Source: Pseudomonadota bacterium | GTDB taxonomy: Bacteria > Pseudomonadota > Alphaproteobacteria > Rhizobiales > Tepidamorphaceae | Assembly: GCA_023458595.1 (NCBI GenBank) | Contig: JAEWYT010000188.1 | Location: 1-6,593 of the forward strand | Length of the DNA stretch: 6,593 nt | Direction: 5' to 3' | Shown here: positions 1-4,622 of the stretch, one piece after another | Layout of the letters: each line of letters begins with the position of its first letter | Position numbering within the stretch: position 1 is the first letter of the stretch | Notes under the pieces: model-generated | What the model was told of the DNA's origin: nothing | What the model saw: only the letters and a program-made list of their open reading frames with translations | Databases searched by the model: none | Position numbers and translations under genes: made by a program

Positions 1-300
1 TCCTCCGCGGCCAACGACGCGCCGGCGACGGCGACGCGCAGCCAGGGCGAGGTCCGCGACGCCCGGCAGATGCGCCAGTTCCGGCTGGAATACCCCGAAC
101 CGGACGAGGAGATCCTGACGATCGAAGCGCCGACCGGGACCGGCTTCGCGCTGATCCGCGCCCTCGTCGCCGAACCGAGCCTGCGCCCGCGCGTCGAGGC
201 CGCCGTCGCCGCCACCGCCTGCGAGACCTTCCAGCCGCCGCCGCCCGTCGCCGAGCCCGTCGGGCCGCCGCTGCCGCGTCCTTCGCCGCTGCGTCAATAG
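1..300 (+). CDS. 3' end of an unrecognised protein (partial, open at left edge)
   Basis: The reading frame is open from base 1 to the TAG at 298-300, and almost every third codon position is G or C, as in the other native genes here. It therefore probably continues a gene that starts outside the window. An internal ATG at 70 lacks a Shine-Dalgarno sequence and is unlikely to be the start. The visible 99 residues have an acidic stretch (EYPEPDEEILTIEAP), a short probable helix (FALIRALVAEPSLRPRVEAAVAA) and a proline-rich tail ending PRPSPLRQ. No catalytic motif, membrane segment or domain is recognised. The proline-rich end looks like a disordered C-terminus. Confidence 0.65.
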   Translation, partial: SSAANDAPATATRSQGEVRDARQMRQFRLEYPEPDEEILTIEAPTGTGFALIRALVAEPSLRPRVEAAVAATACETFQPPPPVAEPVGPPLPRPSPLRQ

Positions 301-417
301 CGCACAACGTGCGCTGCGTAAGCTATGCTCTGCACGCATTGCTGCGTTGCCGCATCACCCGCTTCTCTAATTTTCGCAACACCTTACATCTCCATCGCAA
401 GAGATGATTCAAGAGAA

Positions 418-432
418 TGCTGCGTCGCAGCA
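418..432. promoter_or_regulatory. TGC-rich palindrome upstream of the DUF1127 gene
   Basis: TGCTGCG-T-CGCAGCA is a perfect 7-bp inverted repeat around one central base, ending 2 bases before the ribosome binding site of the DUF1127 gene. It contains CTGC-N3-GCAG, the pattern I recall for the PHB-responsive repressor PhaR of Paracoccus; that link is inference. A looser copy (TTGCTGCGTTGCCGCA) lies at 340-355. It could instead fold in the mRNA and affect translation. Confidence 0.35.
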
Positions 433-445
433 ACAGGAGACTATC

Positions 446-823
446 ATGACTACCAAGACGAATTTCCAGGACGCGCCGATCGGCAGCATCAGCAAGCTGC
501 AGATCGAAGCCCAGCGTCTGCGGGCCGAGGCGATGGCGGACGTCGCCCATGCGCTCTTCACCGGCATCGCGCGGCTGTTCGCCCCGCTCGTCAGGCTCGG
601 CAAGCGTACCGTCTCGAGCCTCGAGCGCCGGCATGCCGTCGACAGGATCTACCGCGAGCTGTCGCAGATGACCGACCGCGATCTGGCCGACATCGGCCTG
701 AACCGCAGCGACATCATGGCCGTCGCCGAGGGCACCTACCGTCGCCACACGGCCCCGGTCGTGGAGCTGCGGCCGGCCGCGAAGGCCGCGGAGCACGAGG
801 CCGAGCAGGCCCGCGCGGCCTGA
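446..823 (+). CDS. DUF1127 family small protein (125 aa)
   Basis: The C-terminal half has the DUF1127 signature: a basic lead-in (SSLERRHAVDRIYRELSQM) and then TDRDLADIGLNRSDI, roughly residues 56-90. This arginine-rich, YjiS-like motif is common and multicopy in alphaproteobacteria; in related bacteria members have been linked to phosphate, RNA or stress metabolism, but no reaction is known. The N-terminal half is a mostly helical stretch with a hydrophobic patch (ALFTGIARLFAPLVRLG, residues 36-52). An alanine/glutamate-rich tail ends the protein. An upstream in-frame ATG at 404 exists, but AGGAGA at 435-440 lies 5 bases before ATG 446 and decides the start. The gene stands alone, with a palindrome just upstream and a hairpin downstream. 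Confidence 0.9.
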   Translation: MTTKTNFQDAPIGSISKLQIEAQRLRAEAMADVAHALFTGIARLFAPLVRLGKRTVSSLERRHAVDRIYRELSQMTDRDLADIGLNRSDIMAVAEGTYRRHTAPVVELRPAAKAAEHEAEQARAA

Positions 824-853
824 CGCCGCCACCCCTTCACGGACCTGCCGTTG

Positions 854-873
854 GGCCCGCCCTCGCGCGGGCC
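854..873 (+). terminator. Possible Rho-independent terminator after the DUF1127 gene
   Basis: GGCCCGC (854-860) pairs perfectly with GCGGGCC (867-873) across a 6-base loop, 30 bases after the DUF1127 stop. The T-run that follows is poor (TTT at 881-883, after a GC-rich gap), so termination may be weak or the hairpin may only stabilise the 3' end. Confidence 0.35.
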
Positions 874-1052
874 GAGCGCGTTTCGGGCCGGCCGGGCGTT
901 CACCATGATTTCGCCACGCTGAATCGCCCGTTGCGCCATCGATTCACCTTGGCGCCGACAAGGTAAGGCCGGATTAATAGGGCTCTGGTATTGATCGGGC
1001 TTCCGCCGCACCCGCGTTCTCCGGGCGGCGGGACGAATGGGCGAGCCGGGCG

Positions 1053-1199
1053 ATGCGGCACGTGCCCGAGCGGTTTCGGGAGTTGGTGATGGCAGCGTTG
1101 ATTCTGGGTGCGGCGGGCGTCGTGATCCTCGCCATCTTCTTCGGCGGCGCGCTTCTGGCGTTCGCCGGCGATCCCGCCGAGGATTCCTCCCAGCACTGA
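1053..1199 (+). CDS. Very small single-pass membrane protein (36-48 aa)
   Basis: The frame ends at TGA 1197-1199 and encodes, from ATG 1053, a basic N-terminus (MRHVPERFREL), one long hydrophobic helix (VMAALILGAAGVVILAIFFGGALLAFAG) and a short acidic tail (DPAEDSSQH). This is a classic small inner-membrane protein, probably with the N-terminus inside. A second in-frame ATG at 1089 has a better ribosome binding site (GGGAG at 1078-1082, 6-base spacer) and would give 36 residues, so the start is uncertain. A 7-bp GC stem (1003-1009 with 1025-1031) lies just upstream. A hairpin with a T-rich tail follows 5 bases after the stop, which supports a real transcription unit. The family is not recognised and no function is claimed. 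Confidence 0.5.
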   Translation: MRHVPERFRELVMAALILGAAGVVILAIFFGGALLAFAGDPAEDSSQH

Positions 1200-1204
1200 T
1201 CCCC

Positions 1205-1228
1205 CGGCCGCGCGGCCGATTTCTCTTT
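1205..1228 (+). terminator. Probable terminator of the small membrane protein gene
   Basis: CGGCC (1205-1209) and GGCCG (1214-1218) form a stem around GCGC. The T-rich tail ATTTCTCTTT (1219-1228) follows directly. It lies 5 bases after the TGA at 1197-1199. Confidence 0.5.
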
Positions 1229-1244
1229 GGTCTGGGCCGGACGC

Positions 1245-1281
1245 GGCAGTCCCGCAGGGCAGTCCCGCGGGGCAGTGCCGG
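1245..1281. repeat. Three tandem copies of a 13-bp unit (GGCAGTCCCGC-)
   Basis: GGCAGTCCCGC occurs at 1245 and 1258, and a diverged copy, GGCAGTGCCGG, at 1271, at a regular 13-bp period. The array touches the 3' end of parA (stop at 1282-1284, minus strand). It could be a slippage repeat, or it could fold as part of the parA 3' untranslated region. Confidence 0.6.
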
Positions 1282-1932
1282 TCAGTCGGCGAGCTCGGCC
1301 GAGACCTTCAGGATTTCCTCAGCCAGCGCCAGCACTTCCTGCGCCGCCGTGCTCGACGGCTGCGTCTCGACGACGGTGCGGCCGTCGCCCATCGAGGAGG
1401 CGAACGCCACGCGGCTGCCCAGGGCGGTTTCGGCGACGCGGTGGCCGAGCCCGCCGATCGCCTCCAGCATCTCCGCCGTCAGCGACGCGCGCTTCAGCGC
1501 GCGGTTGACGACCAGCATGGCCGAGGCCCGTTCCTTGGCGACCAGCTCGAGCGTCGGGTCGGTCGCCCACAGGTCCACCGGCGTCGGCTGGATCGGCACC
1601 AGCACCAGGCTCGCCACCTCGATCGCCGGACGCGACTCCAGATCCGACTTCGGCGGCGTGTCGATGACGACGCTGTCGAACTCGCGCGCCATCGAGCGCG
1701 CCTCCCGGCGCGCGCCCCAGCCCGACGCGGTGCGGAACACGAGGCCGGCGTTGTCCTCGCCGAAGCGCTCCTCGCGCGCCTCGAACCACTCGCCGAGACT
1801 GCCCTGCGGATCGGTGTCGAGGATGGCGACGCGCTTGCCCGCCCGCGCCAGCGCGACGGCCAGATGCGCGGCGATGGTGGTCTTGCCGGACCCACCCTTC
1901 TGCTGTGCGAGCGTATAGACGTACCCGGCCAT
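1282..1932 (-). CDS. ParA/MinD-family P-loop ATPase (orphan ParA, 216 aa)
   Basis: A deviant Walker A motif, KGGSGKT, sits at residues 12-18, with the two lysines expected for ParA/MinD ATPases. LDTDPQGS (residues 38-45) is the following switch motif and VVIDTPP (88-94) is Walker B. At 216 residues it is a short ParA without an N-terminal DNA-binding helix-turn-helix. Such proteins form ATP-dependent dimers on nucleoid DNA and position cargo such as plasmids, chemoreceptors or other complexes. No parB or centromere-like cluster is visible, so its partner is unknown. ATG 1932 is preferred because it puts the P-loop near the N-terminus; a longer frame to 1998 adds 22 residues without ParA character. 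It lies 87 bases downstream of the zinc-motif protein on the same strand and may be co-transcribed with it. Confidence 0.9.
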   Translation of the reverse strand: MAGYVYTLAQQKGGSGKTTIAAHLAVALARAGKRVAILDTDPQGSLGEWFEAREERFGEDNAGLVFRTASGWGARREARSMAREFDSVVIDTPPKSDLESRPAIEVASLVLVPIQPTPVDLWATDPTLELVAKERASAMLVVNRALKRASLTAEMLEAIGGLGHRVAETALGSRVAFASSMGDGRTVVETQPSSTAAQEVLALAEEILKVSAELAD

Positions 1933-1985
1933 GCCGACCCCCGCAGGCCTAGAGACTCCGTGTACGGCCAGCCTCGCACCGGTCG

Positions 1986-2000
1986 TTGTGCAATGCAATA
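1986..2000. promoter_or_regulatory. TGCA-A-TGCA palindrome upstream of parA
   Basis: TTGTGCAATGCAATA contains the perfect inverted repeat TGCA-A-TGCA (1989-1997), 57 bases upstream of the parA start. It resembles the TGC-rich sequence before the DUF1127 gene. It could be an operator, but no flanking -35/-10 pair on the minus strand is convincing. Confidence 0.25.
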
Positions 2001-2005
2001 GGAAC

Positions 2006-2023
2006 CTGAGCGGCCCCGCTCAG
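2006..2023 (-). terminator. Inverted repeat across the stop codon of the zinc-motif gene
   Basis: CTGAGCGG (2006-2013) and CCGCTCAG (2016-2023) are perfect 8-bp arms around two bases. Read on the minus strand, the hairpin includes the TGA stop (2020-2022) and is followed by GTTCCTATT. The tail is only partly T-rich, so it is a weak terminator or an attenuator between this gene and parA. Confidence 0.35.
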
Positions 2024-2508
2024 CCGTCCTCGTCGATCCGCTCGCGGACCTCTTCCATGAGCGCCTCGAGGACGCCGATGTGCCGCTCGATCTCGCCGGT
2101 CTCCCGGTCGAAGACGATGGCGACGACGTCGCCTGCCGTGGCCTCCGGCCCCGGCCTGTGCCGGTGCTTCGCCCACTCGTATCCCTCGCGGAATTCGACC
2201 AGGACGACGCGCCCCGCCTCCGGCGCGCGGACGTCGAGGCCGTTCAGGTCCTCGATCCAGATGTCGGTGGTCTCCGGCGGGAAGACGCGGCTGTAGCGCA
2301 ACGTGTAGACGAGGAGCTGACGGGTGGTGTGCAATTCGTCCTCTGCCGCCGACCCGCCCGGGAGGGCGCGCTCGGGTTCGGGGACGACGCCTCTCCCTCC
2401 GCAGCCGCGGCAGGAAATGATCCCTGTCGTCGTTCGGGTCCGGCCGGCAACGGCCGACTCATGGGAAACGGCGACGACGCCCGTCCCCCCGCAAATGGGG
2501 CAATGCAT
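2020..2508 (-). CDS. Small protein with two CxxCxGxG zinc motifs (162 aa)
   Basis: The N-terminus holds CPICGGTG (residues 3-10) and CRGCGGRG (33-40), two copies of the CxxCxGxG motif found in the cysteine-rich zinc domain of DnaJ. Two such motifs can bind one zinc ion, and in DnaJ they help hold unfolded clients. There is no J domain. The remaining 120 residues include YSRVFPPETTDIWIEDLNG and GDVVAIVFDRETGEIERHIGV, probably a small beta-rich fold, and end in an acidic helix (LEALMEEVRERIDEDG). I do not recognise this part. The start is well supported by GGGAG with a 6-base spacer on the minus strand (complement of 2515-2519). The gene lies upstream of parA on the same strand. It may be a redox- or zinc-dependent adaptor, but this is inference. 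Confidence 0.8.
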   Translation of the reverse strand: MHCPICGGTGVVAVSHESAVAGRTRTTTGIISCRGCGGRGVVPEPERALPGGSAAEDELHTTRQLLVYTLRYSRVFPPETTDIWIEDLNGLDVRAPEAGRVVLVEFREGYEWAKHRHRPGPEATAGDVVAIVFDRETGEIERHIGVLEALMEEVRERIDEDG

Positions 2509-2632
2509 CCCTCACTCCCGCGCCGGCCTGCCCCTCCGGCGCTATTTGTAAGCCAGCCAATATAAGTTAACCGAAATCGGCGCGCCGGTCTACGCGGCCG
2601 CAATCGTCATGCCGGGTCCGGCGTCCGCCGCG

Positions 2633-2679
2633 GTTTCCCCCCGTTTCCCCCGTAGCGTTTCCCCGCAGCGTTTCCCCGC
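2633..2679. repeat. Four direct repeats of GTTTCCCC
   Basis: GTTTCCCC occurs at 2633, 2643, 2657 and 2670, with spacings of 10, 14 and 13 bases. The last two lie in identical 13-base units, AGCGTTTCCCCGC (2654-2666 and 2667-2679). The spacing, close to one helical turn, would suit cooperative protein binding, but simple repeat slippage is also possible. Confidence 0.65.
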
Positions 2680-2732
2680 AGATTTTCCGGGGCTGCCCCG
2701 GTTTCGATGCCCGCCTCGCGTCGGCGCTCGCG

Positions 2733-2761
2733 TTGACATCGACGGGGCGAGCGGCCATTAC
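2733..2761 (+). promoter_or_regulatory. Sigma-70-like promoter of the SAM methyltransferase gene
   Basis: A perfect TTGACA (2733-2738) is followed after 17 bases by CATTAC (2756-2761), which keeps three of six -10 consensus bases. It lies 33 bases before the GTG start at 2794. Confidence 0.5.
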
Positions 2762-2793
2762 CTGCCCGTTCCGGCAGGAGGGGTTACGTTCAG

Positions 2794-3666
2794 GTGGAAG
2801 CGGCGACGACCGGCCTTTCAGGCGTCCACGAGGCGGCCCGGGCGATGACCCCGGCGGACTGGCACGCCCGGCTGCTCGCGAGCGCCGAGGCGGCGGCCGC
2901 CGGCCGGCCCGATCCCGCTCTTCCCGGGTTCCCGCCCGAGGAGGTGCAGCGCGCCTACAATTCCGGCCCCGCGCAGCAGACGATGGGCAAGGCCTTCGAG
3001 CTCTACGCCCGCGCGATGGCCGCCTGCCGCGATCACGGGCCGGCGGGCGCGGAAGGCGGGGCAGGGGGCGGCCGCTTCCTCGATTTCGGCGCCGGCTGGG
3101 GCCGCATCTGGCGCTATTTCCTGCGCGACTTCGCGCCGGAGCGGATGGCCGCCTTCGACGTCAATCCGCGCCTCGCCCCGTTCTGGGAGGCCTCGATGCT
3201 CGGCGCCCGGCTCGACGTCGCCGCGCCCTTCGAGCCGCTGCCCTACGCGGATGCGAGCTTCGACCTCGTCCTCGCCAATTCGGTGTTCTCGCACCTGTCG
3301 GAGCGTCTGAACCTGCACTCGGCGCGGGAGATTTCCCGCATCCTGCGTCCCGGCGGCCTCCTGGTCGCCACCACCTACGGCCTGCCGCACCTGAAGCGCC
3401 TGCGCGCCCGCATCGCCCGCGGCGAGGCCCCGCACGGCCGCTGGCGCCTGCGCGAGGGCCTGACCGCCGAGTTCGACGCCGCGATCGCGCGCTTTGCGGA
3501 CGGCGGCTTCGCCTTCGTCGCCACCGACGACACCGCCCCGACCGACTACGAGAACGCGGCCTTCGGCCCCGCCTGGCTCGCGACCGCCTGGGGCGACCGG
3601 TTCGAGACGGTCTCCTTCGACCCCGACGTCCCCGCCCAGCCGGTGTTCGTCTGCAGGGCGCGGTGA
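2794..3666 (+). CDS. Class I SAM-dependent methyltransferase, substrate unknown (290 aa)
   Basis: A Rossmann-type methyltransferase core is clear: motif I FLDFGAGWGR (residues 95-104), the post-I acidic strand FDVNP (121-125), the ASFDLVLANSVFSHL segment (154-168) corresponding to motif II, and ILRPGGLLVATTY (about 182-194). This is the Methyltransf_11/25 pattern typical of small-molecule or lipid methylation rather than DNA methylation. The aromatic residues of motif I (DFGAGWGRIWRYF) suggest the family that follows glycan or cell-surface methyltransferases, but the substrate cannot be read. About 90 residues precede the core. The start is GTG 2794, with AGGAGGGG at 2776-2783 and a 10-base spacer; an ATG at 2845 is the fallback. 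Codon use is strongly GC-ending. The gene appears monocistronic, with a promoter 33 bases upstream and a terminator 35 bases downstream. Confidence 0.85.
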   Translation: MEAATTGLSGVHEAARAMTPADWHARLLASAEAAAAGRPDPALPGFPPEEVQRAYNSGPAQQTMGKAFELYARAMAACRDHGPAGAEGGAGGGRFLDFGAGWGRIWRYFLRDFAPERMAAFDVNPRLAPFWEASMLGARLDVAAPFEPLPYADASFDLVLANSVFSHLSERLNLHSAREISRILRPGGLLVATTYGLPHLKRLRARIARGEAPHGRWRLREGLTAEFDAAIARFADGGFAFVATDDTAPTDYENAAFGPAWLATAWGDRFETVSFDPDVPAQPVFVCRAR

Positions 3667-3675
3667 GGGGGCGCA

Positions 3676-3858
3676 TTACTTGGAGGGTTTTTCCTTGCGC
3701 ACGCCCTTAAAGGGCGTTTTGTCAGCCTTTTGATCCATGAATCGACCGGTGTCGGTGTCGCGTTTGGTCCAGCGGTCATTGGCCGGGTTATAGGTCTGCG
3801 ATCGGTCGCGCACGGCGCCCCGCCGCCGGTTGTCGCCATAAGGTTTGTTGGTGGCCAT
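3676..3858 (-). CDS. Small basic conserved-type protein (60 aa)
   Basis: The protein starts MATNKPYGDNRRRGAVRDRS and continues with QTYNPANDRWTKRDTDTGRFM and a lysine-rich tail (KTPFKGVRKEKPSK). I recall similar short hypothetical proteins with KPYGDN, RDRSQTYNP and KRDTxTGRFM blocks in many bacteria, but no function is known to me. It is very basic, has no membrane segment, and may bind nucleic acid (inference). Two ATGs are possible, at 3864 and 3858. GGAGG (complement of 3865-3869) directly abuts the first but lies 6 bases from the second, so 3858 is chosen. It converges on the SAM methyltransferase, whose stop is 9 bases away, and is divergent from the MT-A70 gene. It marks the edge of the AT-richer island. 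Confidence 0.75.
   Translation of the reverse strand: MATNKPYGDNRRRGAVRDRSQTYNPANDRWTKRDTDTGRFMDQKADKTPFKGVRKEKPSK
3701..3720 (+). terminator. Rho-independent terminator of the SAM methyltransferase, inside the convergent small gene
   Basis: ACGCCCT (3701-3707) pairs with AGGGCGT (3711-3717) across TAA, followed by more T (TTTT, 3717-3720). It lies 35 bases after the methyltransferase stop. The bases also encode part of the C-terminus (TPFKGVR) of the minus-strand 60-residue protein, so one sequence may serve both roles. Confidence 0.55.
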
Positions 3859-3887
3859 AGCCATCCTCCAATACAGTCGGATGAGCC

Positions 3888-3906
3888 GAATCGACTCTTG
3901 AATCGA
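3888..3906. repeat. Direct repeat GAATCGA x2 upstream of the MT-A70 gene
   Basis: GAATCGA occurs at 3888-3894 and 3900-3906, 12 bases apart, and the second copy overlaps the proposed -35 element. This could be an operator controlling methyltransferase expression; no regulator gene is identified. Confidence 0.35.
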
Positions 3907-3929
3907 AGCGGCTTCTATGTTCTTATTAT
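3898..3929 (+). promoter_or_regulatory. Candidate promoter of the MT-A70 methyltransferase gene
   Basis: TTGAAT (3898-3903) and TCTTAT (3921-3926) are separated by 17 bases. An overlapping TATTAT (3924-3929) is a better -10 but gives a 20-base spacer. The surrounding 60 bases are AT-rich compared with the rest of the window. Confidence 0.4.
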
Positions 3930-3971
3930 GTTCTCATTGCTTCATGATGGCAACGGCGAAGGACAGTGAGC

Positions 3972-4622
3972 ATGAATATCAGGCCGGTAGACCCAGGCGC
4001 GGACCTGCTCAATTTCGCCGACGGGCGTCGGTTTGGAACTATATTGGCCGATCCTCCGTGGCAGTTTGCCAATAGAACCGGCAAGGTCGCGCCGGAACAT
4101 CGTCGTCTTGCGCGCTATGGGACCATGAGCCTTTCGGAGATTATGGCTCTTCCCGTCAAGGAAATAGCTGCGTCCACATCGCACCTTTACTTGTGGGTTC
4201 CGAATGCGCTTCTACCCGAAGGAATTCAGGTACTTCAGGCGTGGGGTTTCACATATAAATCCAACCTGGTTTGGCACAAAGTCAGAAAGGACGGTGGGTC
4301 GGACGGACGGGGAGTCGGCTTCTATTTTCGGAACGTCACCGAGTTGATTCTTTTTGGGACGCGCGGAAAGAACGCGCGGACCTTGTCCCCCGGACGCCGG
4401 CAGGTGAATTATCTTGCGACGCGCAAGCGCGAGCATTCTCGGAAGCCCGACGAGCAGTACGCTATTGTTGAGGCCTGTTCTTCGGGGCCGTATTTAGAGA
4501 TGTTTGCGCGTGGAAAGCGCGCGAATTGGGAAGTGTGGGGTAACCAGGCCGACGACAGCTATCGTCCCACATGGTCTACCTATGCTTATAATAGTCAGGC
4601 GGGACGTATATTATTCGACTGA
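3972..4622 (+). CDS. MT-A70 family DNA adenine-N6 methyltransferase (216 aa), probable modification subunit
   Basis: The catalytic motif DPPW is at residues 27-30, inside FGTILADPPWQF, the MT-A70 form of the amino-methyltransferase motif IV. Further family blocks are LYLWVPNALL (71-80), WGFTYKSNLVWHK (91-103), FRNVTELILFGTRG (119-132), HSRKPDEQY (155-163) and YLEMFARGKRANWEVWGN (174-190). The order, with DPPW first and the SAM-binding part near the C-terminus, fits this circularly permuted family, which includes bacterial enzymes such as M.MunI. Expected reaction: transfer of methyl from SAM to adenine N6 in a specific DNA site. There is no obvious separate target-recognition domain. ATG 3972 is chosen over GTG 3966 because GAAGGA at 3958-3963 has an 8-base spacer to it. 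Codons such as ATA, TTA, GTA and AGA contrast with neighbouring genes. The 3' end overlaps the opposing endonuclease gene by 12 bases. Confidence 0.9.
   Translation: MNIRPVDPGADLLNFADGRRFGTILADPPWQFANRTGKVAPEHRRLARYGTMSLSEIMALPVKEIAASTSHLYLWVPNALLPEGIQVLQAWGFTYKSNLVWHKVRKDGGSDGRGVGFYFRNVTELILFGTRGKNARTLSPGRRQVNYLATRKREHSRKPDEQYAIVEACSSGPYLEMFARGKRANWEVWGNQADDSYRPTWSTYAYNSQAGRILFD

Larger units (their letters stand above)
2509..2793. other. Divergent intergenic region with an AT-rich block and repeats
   Basis: This stretch separates the minus-strand zinc-motif gene from the plus-strand methyltransferase. An unusually AT-rich block (about 2541-2577) should hold the promoter of the zinc-motif gene, though I cannot fix clear hexamers. 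It is followed by the symmetric element CCGA-AA-TCGG (2571-2580) and the palindrome CGGCGCGCCG (2578-2587). The GTTTCCCC repeats and the methyltransferase promoter then follow. A minus-strand open frame through the region (2567-2758) lacks supporting features. Confidence 0.5.

Noticed and set aside
325..966. Plus-strand 213-codon frame over the DUF1127 gene
   Set aside because: It is the shadow of DUF1127 in another frame, and its product is arginine/histidine-rich with no family resemblance.
900..1196. Minus-strand 98-codon frame opposite the membrane microprotein
   Set aside because: No ribosome site or recognisable motif; the plus-strand frame has a coherent transmembrane helix and a terminator instead.
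1037..1918. Plus-strand 293-codon open frame
   Set aside because: It lies mostly antisense to parA, and its serine/arginine-rich product has no motif. It also begins in a different frame from the small membrane protein.
2633..2679. A CRISPR array
   Set aside because: The repeat unit is 8-13 bases with spacings too short for spacers, and no cas gene is present.
2567..2758. Minus-strand 63-codon frame through the GTTTCCCC repeats
   Set aside because: Its repeated GETL/GNATGE pattern arises from the DNA repeats, it lacks a ribosome site, and it ends upstream of the zinc-motif gene's likely promoter block.
2733..3710. Plus-strand 325-codon frame overlapping the SAM methyltransferase
   Set aside because: It is the out-of-frame shadow of the methyltransferase, arginine/proline-rich and without motifs, while the frame from 2794 has a full set of methyltransferase motifs.
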